Notes: generated from the sequence alone by a model not told the origin. A DNA stretch of 64,000 nt from Aegilops tauschii subsp. strangulata (GCF_002575655.3 NC_053036.3:647364736-647428735); one strand, 5' to 3'. Shown: positions 9,899 to 23,089, numbered from the stretch's first letter. Numbers and translations are program-made.

Positions 9899-11611
9899 TG
9901 TTGGGGATCGTTGCAGAACTTTAAAATTTTCTACGCATCACCAAGATCCATCTATGGAGTTTACTAGCAACGAGGGGAAAGGAGTGCATCTACATACCCT
10001 TGTAGATCGCGAGCGGAAGCGTTCAAGTGAACAGGGTTGATGGAGTCGTACTCGTCGTGATCCAAATCACCGATGACCGAGTGCCGAACGGACGGCACCT
10101 CCGCGTTCAACACACGTACGGAGCAGCGACGTCTCCTCCTTCTTGATCGAGCAAGGGGGAAGGAGAGGTTGATGGAGATCCAGCAGCACGACGACGTGGT
10201 GGTGGAAGTAGCGGGGATCCTGGTAGGGCTTTGCCAAGCGCAAGCGGGAGGGAGAGGTGTCACGGGAGGGAGAGGGAGGCGCCAGGGGCTAGGGTACAGC
10301 AGCCCTCCCTCCCCCCTTTATATAGGCCCCCTGGGGGGGGGGCGCCGGCCCCTGGGATCCCATCTATAGGGGGGCCGGCGGCCAAGGGGGGGAAACTTCC
10401 CCCCCAAGTCAGGTGGGGCGGCCCCCACCCCCAGGGTTTCCAACCCTAGGCGCAGGGGAGGCCCATGGGGGGCGCACCAGCCCACCAGGGGCTGGTTCCC
10501 CTCCCACTTCAGCCCATGGGGCCCTCCGGGATAGGTGGCCCCACCCGGTGGACCCCCGGGACCCTTCCGGTGGTCCCGGTACAATACCGATAACCCCCGA
10601 AACTTTCCCGGTGGCCGAAACTGGACTTCCTATATATAATTCTTCACCTCCGGACCATTCCGGAACTCCTCGTGACGTCTGGGATCTCATCTGGGACTCC
10701 GAACAACTTTCGGGTTTCCGCATACTAATATCTCTACAACCCTAGCGTCATCGAACCTTAAGTGTGTAGACCCTACGGGTTCGGGAGACATGCAGACATG
10801 ACCGAGACGCCTCTCCGGTCAATAACCAACAGCGGGATCTGGATACCCATGTTGGCTCCCACATGTTCCACGATGATCACATCGGATGAACCACGATGTC
10901 GAGGATTCAATCAATCCCGTATACAATTCCCTTTGTCAATCGTTACGTTACTTGCCCGAGATTCGATCGTCGGTATCCCAATACCTTGTTCAATCTCGTT
11001 ACCGGCAAGTCACTTTACTCGTACCATAATGCATGATCCCGTGGCTAACTCCTTAGTTACATTGAGCTCATTATGATGATGCATTAGCGAGTGGGCCCAG
11101 AGATACCTCTCCGTCATACGGAGTGACAAATCCCAGTCTCGATCCGTGCCAACTCAACAGACACTTTCGGAGATACCCGTAGTGCACCTTTATAGTCACC
11201 CAGTTACGTTGTGACATTTGGTACACCCAAAGCACTCCTATGGTATCCGGGATTTGCACGATCTCATGGTCTAAGGAAATGATACTTGACATTGGAAAAG
11301 CTCTAGCAAACGAACTACACGATCTTTTGTGCTATGCTTAGGATTGGGTCTTGTCCATCACATCATTCTCCTAATGATGTGATCCCGTTATCAATGACAT
11401 CCAATGTTCATAGTCAGGAAACCATGACTATCTATTGATCAACGAGCTAGTCAACTAGAGGCTCACTAGGGATATGTTGTGGTCTATGTATTCACACATG
11501 TATTACGATTTCCGGATAACACAGTTATAGCATGAACAATAGACAATTATCATGAACGAGGAAATATAATAATAACCATTTTATTATTGCCTCTAGGGCA
11601 TATTTCCAACA
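9899..11611 (-). repeat. Angela-type solo LTR
   Basis: A full LTR of 1713 bp (TGTTGGGG...CCAACA on this strand, starting TGTTGGAAATATGCCC on the minus strand). It is flanked on both sides by AAAAT (9894-9898 and 11612-11616), with element B interior directly on each side and no internal Copia sequence. The minus-strand TATATAAA box is at 10317-10324. It closely resembles 18757-20469. The flanking bases are those of a normal solo LTR, yet a second truncated copy of the same insertion lies 1.45 kb away. The ORFs on either strand here are LTR shadows. Confidence 0.88.
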
Positions 11612-13063
11612 AAAATAACATAGCCAAAGCAAGTTATCCCTACAAAATCATATTGTCTGGCTATGCTCCATCTTCCCCACACAAAATATTCATATCATGT
11701 ACAACCCCGGTTTTAGCCAAGCAATTGGTTCATACTTTTTAACGCGCTTTAGCCTTTTCAATTCTTACGCAATACATGAGCGCAAGCCATGGATATAGCA
11801 CTATGGTGGAATAAGGTATAATGGTATGGGTTATGTGGGAAGACAAAAAAGGAGAAAGTCTCACATCAACGAGGCTAATCAACGGGCTATGGAGATGCCC
11901 ATCAATTGATGTTAATGCAAGGAGTAGGGATTGCCATGCAACGGATGCACTAGAGCTATAAGTGTATGAAAGCTCAAAAAGAAACTAAGTGGGTGTACAT
12001 ACAACTTGCTTGCTCACGAAGACCTCGGGCATTTTGAGGAAGCCCATCATTGGAATATACATGCAAAGTTCTATAATGAAATTTCCCACTAGTATATGAA
12101 AGTGACAAAATAAGAGACTCTTTATTATGAAGATCACGGTGCTACTTTTAAGCACAAGTGTGGTAAAAGGATAGTAACATTGTCCCTTCTCTCTTTTTTC
12201 TCATTTTTCTTTTTTTTATTTGGGCCTTTTCTTTTTTTCATGGCCTCTTTTTTTTAGTCCAGAGTCTCATCCCGACTTGTGGGGGAATCATAGTCTCCAT
12301 CATACTTTCCTCAATTGGGACAATGCTCTAATAATGATGATCATCACACTTTTATTTACTTACAACTCATGAATTACAACTCCATACTTAGAACAAAATA
12401 TGACTGTATGTGGATGCCTCCGGCAGTGTACCGGGATATGCAATGAATCAAGAGCGACATGTACGAAAGAATTATGTATGGTGGCTTTGCAACAAATACA
12501 ATGTCAACTACATGATCATGCAAATCAATATGACAATGACGGAACGTGTCATGATAAACGAAACGATGGAAAGTTGCATGGCAATATATCTCGGAATGGC
12601 TATGGAAATGCCATAATAGGTAGGTATGGTGGCTGTTTTGAGGAAGATATAAGGAGGTTTATGTGTGATAGAGCGTATCATATCACGGGGTTTGGATGCA
12701 CCGGCGAAGTTTGCACCAACTCTCAAGGTGAGAAAGGGCAATGGACGGTACCGAAGAGGCTAGAAAATTGCGGAAAGGTAAGTGTGCGTATAATCCATAG
12801 ACTCACATTAGTCATAAAGAACTCATATACTTATTGCAAAAATTTATTAGCCATCGAAGCGAAGTACTACTACGCATGCTCCTAGGGGAAGGGTTGGTAG
12901 GAGTTAACCATCGCGCGATCCCGACCGCCACACAAAGGATGACAATCAATAAATACCTCATGCTCCGACTTTGTTACATAACGGTTCACCATACGTGCAT
13001 GCTACGGGAATCACAAACTCCAACACAAGTATATTTCAATTCCACAATTACTCAACTAGCACA
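11612..13063 (-). repeat. First copy of a duplicated segment of element B interior
   Basis: Nearly identical, base for base, to 20470-21927, with scattered single-base differences and a few small indels. It starts with the same AAAAT target duplication and stops abruptly inside 'CTCAACTAGCACA', where it joins the middle of an Angela LTR. The three bases ACA at 13061-13063 are shared by both partners. It contains a T-rich low-complexity stretch at about 12180-12260. The 161-codon plus-strand ORF at 12400-12885 recurs in the second copy at 21265-21750 but lies antisense in the non-coding interior and shows no domain. Confidence 0.85.
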
Positions 13064-13449
13064 CCCAAAGCACTCCTACAGTATCCGGGAGTTGCACGAT
13101 CTCATGGTCTAAGGAAATGATTCTTGACATTGGAAAAGCTCTAGCAAACGAACTACACGATCTTTTGTGCTATGCTTAGGATTGGGTCTTGTCCATCACA
13201 TCATTATCCTAATGATGTGATCCAGTTATCAATGACATCCAATGTCCATAGTCAGGAAACCATGACTATCTATTGATCAACGAGCTCGTCAACTAGAGGC
13301 TCACTAGGGACATGTTGTGGTCTATGTATTCACACATGTATTATGATTTCCGGATAACACAATTATAGCATGAACAATAGACAATTATCATGAACAAGGA
13401 AATATAATAATAACCATTTTATTATTGCCTCTAGGGCATATTTCCAACA
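13061..13449 (-). repeat. Angela 3' LTR, truncated
   Basis: Corresponds exactly in length (389 bp) to 11223-11611 of the solo LTR and to the matching end of 18757-20469. It is cut at ACACCCAAAG, where it fuses to element B sequence. Confidence 0.88.
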
Positions 13450-13464
13450 GTCTCCCATTTGCAC
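13450..13464 (-). other. Angela polypurine tract
   Basis: Minus strand reads TGCAAATGGGAGAC directly before the LTR start TGTTGGAAATATG, the usual Copia arrangement. Confidence 0.75.
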
Positions 13465-13481
13465 TAGAGTCAATAATCTAG

Positions 13482-15869
13482 TTACATTGTGATGAATCGA
13501 ACACCCATAGAGTCCTGGTGTTGATCATGTTTTTCTCTAGGGAGAGGTTTAGTCAACGGATCTGCTACATTCAGGTCCGTATGTACTTTACAAATATCTA
13601 TGTCTCCATTTTGAACACTTTCACGAATGAAGTTGAAGCGACGCTTGATATGCCTGGTCTTCCTGTGAAACCTGGGCTCCTTGGCAAGGGCAATAGCTCC
13701 AGTGTTGTCACAGAAGAGAGTCATCGGGCCCGACGCATTGGGAATCACCCCTAGGTCGGTAATGAACTCCTTCATCCAGATTGCTTCTTGCGCTGCCTCT
13801 CAGGCCGCCATGTACTCCGCTTCACATGTAGATCCCGCCACGACGCTTTGCTTGCAACTGCACCAGCTTACTGCCCCTCCATTCAAAATATACACGTATC
13901 CGGTTTGTGACTTAGAGTCATCCAGATATGTGTCGAAGCTAGCATCGACGTAACCCTTTACGACGAGCTCTTGGTCACCTCCATAAACGAGAAACATATC
14001 CTTAGTCCTCTTTAGGTACTTCAGGATATTCTTGACCGCTGTCCAGTGTTCCATGCTGGGATTACTTTGGTACCTTCCTACCAAACTTACGGCAAGGTTT
14101 ACATCAGGTCTGGTACACAGCATGGCATACATAATAGACCCTATGGCCGAGGCATAGGTGATGAAACTCATCTTTTCTCTATCTTCTGCCGTGGTCGGGC
14201 ATTGAGCCGTGCTCAATTGCACACCTTGCAATACAGGCAAGAACCCCTTCTTGGACTGATCCATATTGAACTTCTTCAATATCTTGTCAAGGTACGTACT
14301 CTGTGAAAGACCAATGAGGCGTCTTGATCTATCTCTATAGATCTTGATGCCTAATATATAAGCAGCTTCTCCAAGGTCCTTCATTGAAAAACACTTATTC
14401 AAATAGGCCTTTATACTTTCCAAGAATTCTATATCATTTCCCATCAATAGTATGTCATCCACATATAATAAGAGAAATGCTACAGAGCTCCCACTCACTT
14501 TCTTGTAAACACAGGCTTCTCCATAAGTCTGTGTAAATCCAAACGCTTTGATCATCTCATCAAATCGAATGTTCCAACTCCGAGATGCTTGCACCAACCC
14601 ATAGATGGAGCGCGGGAGCTTGCATACCTTGTTAGCATTCTTAGGATCGACAAAACCTTCCGGCTGCATCATATACAATTCTTCCTTAAGAAAGCCGTTA
14701 AGGAATGCCGTTTTGACGTCCATTTGCCATATCTCATAATCATAGAATGCGGCAATTGCTAACATGATTCGGACGGACTTCAGCTTCGCTACGGGTGAGA
14801 AAGTCTCATCGTAGTCAACCCCTTGAACTTGTCGATAACCCTTAGCGACAAGTCGAGCCTTATAGATGGTCACATTACCATCCACGTCTGTCTTCTTCTT
14901 AAAGATCCATTTATTTTCTATGGCTCGCCGATCATCGGGCAAGTCAGTCAAAGTCCATACTTTGTTTTCATACATGGATCCTATCTCGGATTTCATGGCT
15001 TCTAGCCATTTGTCGGAATCCGGGCCCGCCATCGCTTCTTCATAGTTCGAAGGTTTACCGTTGTCCAACAACATGATTTCGAGGACAGGGTTGCCGTACC
15101 ACTCTGGTGCGGAACGTGTCCTTGTGGACCTACGAAGTTCAGCATTAACTTGATCCGAAGCTTCATGATCATCATCATTAACTTCCTCCCCAGTCGGTGT
15201 AGGCACCACAGGAACATCTTCCCGTGCTGCGCTACTTTCCGGTTCGGAAGGGGTGACTATCACCTCATCAAGTTCCACTTTCTTCCCACTCAATTCTTTC
15301 GAGAGAAACTCTTTCTCCAGAAAGGACCCGTTCTTGGCAACAAAGATCTTGCCTTCGGATCTGAGGAAGAAGGTATACCCAATGGTTTCCTTAGGGTATC
15401 CTATGAAGACGCATTTTTCCGACTTGGGTTCGAGCTTTTCAGGTTGAAGTTTCTTGACATAAGCATTGCATCCCCAAACTTTTAGAAACGACAGCTTAGG
15501 TTTCTTCCCAAACCATAATTCATATGGTATCGTCTCAACGGATTTCGATGGAGCCCTATTTAAAGTGAATGCGGCAGTCTCTAAAGCATAGCCCCAAAAT
15601 GAGAGCGGTAGATCGGTAAGAGACATCATAGATCGCACCATATCCAATAGTGTGCGATTACGACGTTCGGACACACCATTTCTTTGAGGTGTTCCAGGCG
15701 GCGTGAGTTGTGAAACTATTCCACATTTCCTTAAGTGTGTGCCAAATTCGTGACTTAAATATTCCCCTCCACGATCTGATCGTAGGACCTTTATTTTTCT
15801 GTCACGTTGATTCTCAACCTCACTCTGAAATTCCTTGAACTTTCCAAAGGTTTCAGACTTGTGTTTCAT
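13482..15869 (-). pseudogene. Angela integrase (C-terminal part), reverse transcriptase and RNase H
   Basis: From the frameshift at about 15869 the frame gives the rest of integrase (Asp in VLRSDRGGEY, Glu in NGVSERRNRT), then the conserved LWFGKKPKLSFLKVWGC block. Reverse transcriptase follows, with KARLVAKGYRQ, QMDVKTAFLNG and the catalytic LLLYVDDILL. RNase H has VDASFD, SVVAGSTCEAEYMAA and, after an in-frame TGA at about 13797-13799, TLFCDNTGAIALA and ADPLTKPLPREKH. The final stop is at 13482. The TGA truncates RNase H before its last active-site region, so the product would be defective. Otherwise the 689-codon stretch is open, indicating a fairly young copy. Confidence 0.93.
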
Positions 15870-16567
15870 AGGTAGACATACCCATATCTACTTAAGTCAT
15901 CAGTGAGAGTGAGAACATAACGATAGCCACCGCGAGCCTCAACACTCATTCGACCGCACACATCAGTATGTATGATTTCCAATAAGTTGGTTGCTCGCTC
16001 CATTGTTCCGGAGAACGGAGTCTTGGTCATCTTACCCACGAGGCATGGTTTGCACGTGTCAAATGATTCGTAATCAAGAGACTCCAAAAGTCCATCTGCA
16101 TGGAGCTCCTTCATGCGTTTGACACCAATGTGACCAAGGCGGAAGTGCCACAAGTATGTGGGACTATCGTTATCAACTTTACATCTTTTGGTATTCACAC
16201 TATGAATATGTGTAACATCATGTTCGAGATTCATCAAGAATAAACCATTGACCAGCGGGGCATGACCATAAAACATATCTCTCATATAAATAGAACAACC
16301 ATTATTCTCGGATTTAAATGAGTAGCCATCTCGAATTAAACGAGATCCTGATACAATGTTCATGCTCAAAGCTGGCACTAAATAACAATTATTGAGGTTT
16401 AAAACTAATCCCGTAGGTAAATGCAGAGGTAGCGTGCCGACGGTGATCACATCGACCTTGGGACCATTCCCGACGCGCATCGTCACCTCGTCCTTCGCCA
16501 GTCTCCGCTTATTCCGCAGCTCCTGTTTTGAGTTACAAATATGAGCAACCGCACCGGTATCAAATAC
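15866..16567 (-). pseudogene. Angela protease and integrase N-terminal part
   Basis: Contains the aspartic protease motif FDTGA just after an in-frame TAG at about 16566-16568, then the pre-integrase zinc-binding region (LWHFRLGHIGVKRM...CKPCLVGKM). The beginning of the integrase core follows (IIHTDVCGRM and LTLTDDLSRYGYVYL). The TAG is in the position where a tryptophan codon precedes the protease Asp, consistent with TGG to TAG. The frame ends at 15866 and continues in another frame at 15869, implying a single-base loss there. Confidence 0.9.
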
Positions 16568-17461
16568 CTAGGAGCTACTACGAGTACTGGTAAGGTACAC
16601 ATCAATTACATGTATATCACATATACCTTTGTTGTTGCCGGCCTTCTTGTCCGCTAAGTATTTGGGGCAGTTCCGCTTCCAGTGACCACTTCCCTTGCAA
16701 TAAAAGCACTCAGTCTCAGGCTTGGGTCCATTCCTTGGCTTCTTCCCGGCAACTGGCTTACCGGGCGCGGCAACTCCCTTGCCGTCCTTCTTAAAGTTCT
16801 TCTTACCCTTGCCTTTCTTGAACTTAGTGGTTTTATTCACCATCAACACTTGATGTTCCTTTTTGATCTCCACCTCCGCTGATTTCAGCATTGAATATAC
16901 CTCAGGAATGGTCTTTTCCATCCCCTGCATATTGAAGTTCATCACAAAGCTCTTGTAGCTTGGTGGAAGCGACTGAAGGATTCTGTCAATGACCGCGTCA
17001 TCCGGGAGATTAACTCCCAGCTGCGACAAGCGGTTGTGTAACCCAGACATTCTGAGTATGTGCTCACTGACAGAACTATTTTCCTCCATTTTACAACTGA
17101 AGAACTTGTCGGAGACTTCATATCTCTCGACCCGGGCATGAGCTTGGAAAACCATTTTCAGCTCTTCGAACATCTCATATGCTCCATGTTTCTGAAAACG
17201 CTTTTGGAGCCCCGGTTCTAAGCTATAAAGCATGCCGCACTGAACGAGGGAGTAATCATCAGCACGTGATTGCCAAGCGTTCATAACGTCTTGGTTCTCT
17301 GGGATGGGTGCTTCACCTAGCGGTGCTTCTAGGACATAATCTTTCTTGGCAGCTATGAGGATGATCCTCAGGTTCCGGACCCAGTCCGTATAGTTGCTGC
17401 CATCATCTTTCAGCTTGGTTTTCTCTAGGAACGCGTTGAAGTTGACAGCAACGTGGGCCAT
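16568..17461 (-). pseudogene. Angela gag
   Basis: Capsid-like protein of 297 codons starting MAHVAVNFNAFLEK. Its body matches the UBN2/Copia gag type, and the nucleocapsid end is lysine-rich with a zinc knuckle CFYCKGSGHWKRNC (C-X2-C-X4-H-X4-C). It would package the element RNA into virus-like particles in the cytoplasm. The frame is intact to the TAG that separates it from protease, so gag alone could still be made if transcribed. In Copia elements gag is normally continuous with pol; the stop here looks mutational. Confidence 0.92.
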
Positions 17462-18740
17462 TTGATCTACAAGACATATTGTAAAGATTTTAGACTAAGT
17501 TCATGATAATTAAGTTCATCTAATCAAATTATTCAATGAACTCCCACTCAGATAGACATCCCTCTAGTCATCTAAGTGAAACATGATCCGAGTTAACTAG
17601 GCCGTGTCCGATCATCACGTGAGACGGGCTAGTCAAGATCGGTGAACATCTCCATGTTGATCGTATCTTCTATACGACTCATGCTCCACCTTTCGGTCTT
17701 CCGTGTTCCGAGGCCATGTCTGTACATGCTAGGCTCGTCAAGTCAACCTAAGTGTATTGCGTGTGTTCCGAGGCCCTGTCTGTAGATGCTAGGCTCGTCA
17801 ACACCCGTTGTATGCGAACGTTAGAATCTATCACACCCGATCATCACGTGGTGCTTCGAAACAATGAACCTTCGCAACGGTGCACAGTTAGGGGGAACAC
17901 TTTCTTGAAATTATTATAAGGGATCATCTTACTTACTACCGTCGTTCTAAGCAAATAAGATGTAAAACATGATAAACATCACATGCAATCAAATAGTGAC
18001 ATGATATGGCCAATATCATTTTGCTCCTTTGATCTCCATCTTCGGGGCGCCATGATCATCTTTGTCACCGGCATGACACCATGATCTCCATCATCGTGTC
18101 TTCATGAAGATGTCACGCCAACGATTACTTCTACTTCTATGGCTAACGTGTTTAGCAATAAAGTAAAGTAATTTACATGGCGTTATACAATGACACGCAG
18201 GTCATACAAAAAATAAAGACAAGTCCTATGGCTCCTGCCGGTTGTCATACTCATCGACATGCAAGTCGTGATTCCTATTACAAGAACATGATCAATCTCA
18301 TACATCACATATATCATTCATCATATCTTCTGGCCATATCACATCACAAGGCACATGCTGCAAAAACAAGTTAGACGTCCTCTAATTGTTGTTGCAAGTT
18401 TTTACGTGGCTTCTATAGGTTTCTAGCAAGAACGTTTCTTACCTACGTAAAACCACAACGTGATATGCCAATTTCTATTTACCCATCATAAGGACCCTCT
18501 TCATCGAATCCGTTCCGACTAAAGTGGGAGAGACAGACACCCGCTAGCCACCTTATGCAACTAGTGCATGTCAGTCGGTGGAACCTGTCTCACGTAAGCG
18601 TACGTGTAAGGTCGGTCCGGGCCGCTTCATCCCACAATACCGCCGAAACAGGATAAGACTAGTAGTGGCAAGAAAATTGACAACATCTACGCCCACAACT
18701 GCTTTGTGTTCTACTCGTGCATAGTAACTACGCATAGGCC
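17462..18740 (-). other. Angela leader (untranslated)
   Basis: About 1.28 kb between the primer binding site and gag without a supported ORF, as expected of the long BARE1/Angela leader. It contains a 39-bp direct repeat with 60-bp period. Confidence 0.75.
17703..17801. repeat. Direct repeat in the Angela leader
   Basis: Two copies of a 39-bp unit beginning GTGTTCCGAGGCC and ending GCTAGGCTCGTCAA, at 17703-17741 and 17763-17801, differing at two bases (A/C and C/G). Confidence 0.85.
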
Positions 18741-18755
18741 TGGCTCATGATGCCA
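18741..18755 (-). other. Angela primer binding site (initiator tRNA-Met type, degenerate)
   Basis: Minus strand reads TGGCATCATGAGCCA one base after the LTR end. It resembles the usual Copia site TGGTATCAGAGC with changes. Confidence 0.6.
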
Positions 18756-18756
18756 C

Positions 18757-20469
18757 TGTTGGGGATCGTTGCAGAATTTTAAAATTTTCTACGCATCACC
18801 AAGATCCATCTATGGAGTTTACTAGCAACGAGGGGAAAGGAGTGCATCTACATACCCTTGTAGATCGCGAGCGGAAGCGTTCAAGTGAACGGGGTTGATG
18901 GAGTCGTACTTGTCGTGATCCAAATCACCGATGACCGAGCGCCGAACGGACGGCACCTCCGCGTTCAACACACGTATGGAGCAACGACGTATCCTCCTTC
19001 TTGATCCAACAAGGGGGAAGGAGAGGTTGATGGAGATCCAGCAGCACGACAGCGTGGTGGTGGAAGTAGTGGGGATCCCGGCAGGGCTTCGCCAAGCGCA
19101 AGCGGGAGGGAGAGGTGTCACGGGAGGGAGAGGGAGGCGCCAGGGGCTAGGGTACAGCAGCCCTCCCACCCCCCCTTTATATAGGCCCCCTGGGGGGGGG
19201 CGCCGGCCCCTGGTATCCCATCTACAGGGGGCGGCGGCCAAGGGGGGGAAACTCCCCCCCCCAAGTCAGGTAGGGCGCCCCCCACCCCCAGGGTTTCCAA
19301 CCCTAGGCGCAGGGGCAGGCCCATGGGGGGGGGTGGCGCACCAGCCCACCAGGGGCTGGTTCCCCTCCCACTTCAGCCCATGGGGCCCTCCGGGATAGGT
19401 GGCCCCACCCTCTGGACCCCCGGGACCCTTCCGGTGGTCCCGGTACAATACCGATTACCCCCGAAACTTTCCCTGTGGCCGAAACTGGACTTCCTATATA
19501 TTCACCTCCGGACCATTCCGGAACTCCTCGTGACGTCCGGGATCTCATCCAGGACTCCGAACAACTTTCGGGTTTCCGCATACTAATATCTCTACAACCC
19601 TAGCGTCACCGAACCTTAAGTGTGTAGACCCTACGGGTTCGGGAGACATGCAGACATGACCGAGACGCCTCTCCGGTCAATAACCAAAAGCGGGATCTGG
19701 ATACCCATGTTGGCTCCCACATGTTCCATGATGATCACATCGGATGAACCACGATGTCGAGGATTCAACCAATCCCGTATACAATTCCCTTTGTCAATCG
19801 GTACGTTACTTGCCCGAGATTCGATCGTCGGTATCCCAATACCTTGTTCAATCTCGTTATCGGCAAGTCACTTTACTCATACCGTAATGCATGATCCCGT
19901 GGCTAACTCCTTAGTCACATTGAGCTCATTATTATGATGCATTACCGAGTTGGCCCAGAGATACCTCTCCGTCATACGGAGTGAAAAATCCCAGTCTCGA
20001 TCCGTGCCAACTCAACAGACACTTTCGGAGATACCCGTAGTGCACCTTTATAGTCACCCAGTTACGTTGTGACATTTGGTACACCCAAAGCACTCCTACG
20101 GTATCCGGGAGTTGCACGATCTCATGGTCTAAGGAAATGATACTTGACATTGGCAAAGCTCTAGCAAACGAACTACACGATCTTTTATGCTATGCTTAGG
20201 ATTGGGTCTTGTCCATCACATCATTCTCCTAATGATGTGATCCCGTTATCAATGACATCCCATGTCCATAGTCAGGAAACCATGACTATCTATTGATCAA
20301 CGAGCTAGTCAACTAGAGGTTCACTAGGGACATGTTGTGGTCTATGTATTCACACATGTATTACGATTTCCGGATAACACAATTATAGCATGAACAATAG
20401 AAAATTATCATGAACAAGGAAATATAATAATAACCATTTTATTATTGCCTCTAGGGCATATTTCCAACA
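18757..20469 (-). repeat. Angela 5' LTR
   Basis: LTR of 1713 bp with TG...CA ends, very similar to the solo LTR. The TATATAAA box is at 19176-19183 on the minus strand. AAAAT target duplication at 20470-20474. Confidence 0.92.
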
Positions 20470-23089
20470 AAAATAACATAGCCAAAGCAAGTTATCCCTA
20501 CAAAATCATATTGTCTGGCTATGCTCCATCTTCCCCACACAAAATATTCATATCATGTACAACCCCGGTTTTAGCCAAGCAATTGGTTCATACTTTTTAA
20601 CGCGCTTCAGCCTTTTCAAATCTTACGCAATACATGAGCGCAAGCCATGGATATAGCACTATGGTGGAATAAGGTATAATGGTATGGGTTATGTGGGAAG
20701 ACAAAAAAGGAGAAAGTCTCACATCAACGAGGCTAATCAACGGGCTATGGAGATGCCCATCAATTGATGTTAATGCAAGGAGTAGGGATTGCCATGCAAC
20801 GGATGCACTAGAGCTATAAGTGTATGAAAGCTCAAAAAGAAACTAAGTGGGTGTGCATACAACTTGCTTGCTCACGAAGACCTCTGGCATTTTGAGGAAG
20901 CCCATCATTGGAATATACAAGCCAAGTTCTATAATGAAATTTCCCACTAGTATATGAAAGTGACAAAATAAGGGACTCTTTATTATGAAGATCACGGTGC
21001 TACTTTGAAGCACAAGTGCGGTAAAAGGATAGTAACATTGTCCCTTCTCTCTTTTTCTCTCATTTTTCTTTTTCTTTTTTTTATTTGGGCCTTTTCTTTT
21101 TTTCATGGCCTCTTTTTTTTAGTCCGGAGTCTCATCCCGACTTGTGGGGGAATCATAGTCTCCATCATACTTTCCTCAATTGGGACAATGCTCTAATAAT
21201 GATGATCATCACATTTTTATTTACTGACAACTCATGAATTACAACTCAATACTTAGAACAAAATATGACTGTATGTGGATGCCTCCGGCGGTGTACCGGG
21301 ATATGCAATGAATCAAGAGCGACATGTACGAAAGAATTATGTATGTTGGCTTTGCCACAAATACAATGTCAACTACATGATCATGCAAAGCAATATGACA
21401 ATGACGGAACGTGTCATGATAAACGAAACGATGGAAAGTTGCATGGCAATATATCTCGGAATGGCTATGGAAATGCCATAATAGGTAGGTATGGTGGCTG
21501 TTTTGAGGAAGATATAAGGAGGTTTATGTGTGATAGAGCGTATCATATCACGGGGTTTGGATGCACCGGCGAAGTTTGCACCAACTCTCAAGGTGAGAAA
21601 GGGCAATGCACGGTACCGAAGAGGCTAGAAAATTGCGGAAAGGTAAGTGTGCGTATAATCCATGGACTCACATTAGTCATAAAGAACTCATATACTTATT
21701 GCAAAAATTTATTAGCCCTCGAAGCAAAGTACTACTACGCATGCTCCTAGGGGAAGGGTTGGTAGGAGTTAACCATCGCGCGATCCCGACCGCCACACAA
21801 ACGATGACAATCAATAAATAGCTCATGCTCCGACTTTGTTACATAACGGTTCACCATACGTGCATGCTACGGGAATCACAAACTCCAACACAAGTATTTT
21901 TCAATGCCACAATTACTCAACTAGCACAACTATGATATTACCACCTTTATATCTCAAAACAATTATCTAGTATCAAATTTCTCATGATATTTAGTTGAAG
22001 CAAATTGCCATGCTATTTTATAGGACTCTCAAAAAGATATAAGTGAAGCATGAGAGAACAATAGTTTCTATAAAACAAATCTACCCCCGTGCTCTAAAAG
22101 ATATAAGTGAAGTACTAGAGCAAAACTATATAACTCAAAAGATATAGGTGAAGCACATAGAGTATTCTAACAATTTCCGAATCATGTGTGTCTCTATTAA
22201 AAGGTGTGTACAGCAAGGATGATTGTGATAAATTAAGAACAAAGACTCAAATAATACAAGACGCTCCAAGCAAAACACATATCATGTGGTGAATAAAAAT
22301 ATAGCTCCAAGTAAACTTACCGATGGAAGTAGACGAAAGAGAGGATGCCTTCCGGGGCATCCCCAAGCTTTGGCTTTTAGGTGTCCTTAGATTATCTTGG
22401 GGTGCCATGGGCATCCCCAAGCTTAGGCTCTTGCCACTCCTTGTTCCATAATCCATCAAATCTTTCACCCAAAACATGAAAACTTCACAACACAAAACTT
22501 GACAGAAAATCTCGTGAGCTCCGTTAGCGAAAGAAAACAAAACACCACTTCAAGGTACAGTAATGAACTCATTATTTATTTATATTGGTGTTAAACCTAC
22601 TGTATTCCAACTTCTCTATGGTTTATAAACTATTTTAATAGCCATAGATTCATCAAAATAAGCAAACAACACACGAAAAACAGAATCTGTCAAAAACAGA
22701 ACAATTTGTAGTAATCTGTAACTAACGCAAACATCTGGAACTCCAAAAATTCAGCCAAAATAGGAAGACCTAGATAATTTGTTTATTGATCAGAAGAAAT
22801 TGGAATCAATATTTTATCACGTTCTGGTGATTTTTAACAAGTATTTTCGTGAACAGAAAGTTTCTGGAATTTTCAGCAAGATCAAATAACTATCATCCAA
22901 GAAGATCCTATAGGTTTAACTTGGCACAAACACTAATTAAAACATAAAAACACATCTAACCAGAGGCTAGATCAAATATTTATTCCTAAACAGAAGCAAA
23001 AAAGCAAAAAACTAAAAATAAAATTGGGTTGCCTCCCAACAAGCGCTATCGTTTAACGCCCCTAGCCAGGCATAAGATTTCAACGATGT

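Larger units (their letters stand above)
13061..20469 (-). mobile_element. Angela/BARE1-type Copia retrotransposon, truncated at its 3' LTR
   Basis: Minus-strand element: 5' LTR 20469-18757, primer binding site, 1.3 kb leader, gag-pol (17461-13482) in Copia order gag-protease-integrase-RT-RNase H, polypurine tract, then only the first 389 bp of the 3' LTR (13449-13061). The outer right side carries the AAAAT duplication (20470-20474). The missing remainder of the 3' LTR is replaced by duplicated element B DNA. The polyprotein is broken in three places. Confidence 0.9.

Noticed and set aside
10073..10723. Overlapping ORFs on both strands in the Angela LTR, repeated at 18822-19586
   Set aside because: GC-rich LTR sequence open in several frames, unrelated to gag or pol; it includes the promoter.
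12400..12885. 161-codon plus-strand ORF, repeated at 21265-21750
   Set aside because: It recurs only because the element B segment is duplicated. It lies antisense in the non-coding interior, Cys/Ile/Asn-rich without a domain, and nothing suggests selection.
11612..21927. Two independent element B copies flanking the Angela element
   Set aside because: Both copies start at the same AAAAT target beside the same LTR end and are nearly identical; one duplication is simpler. Element B also has only one pair of LTRs.
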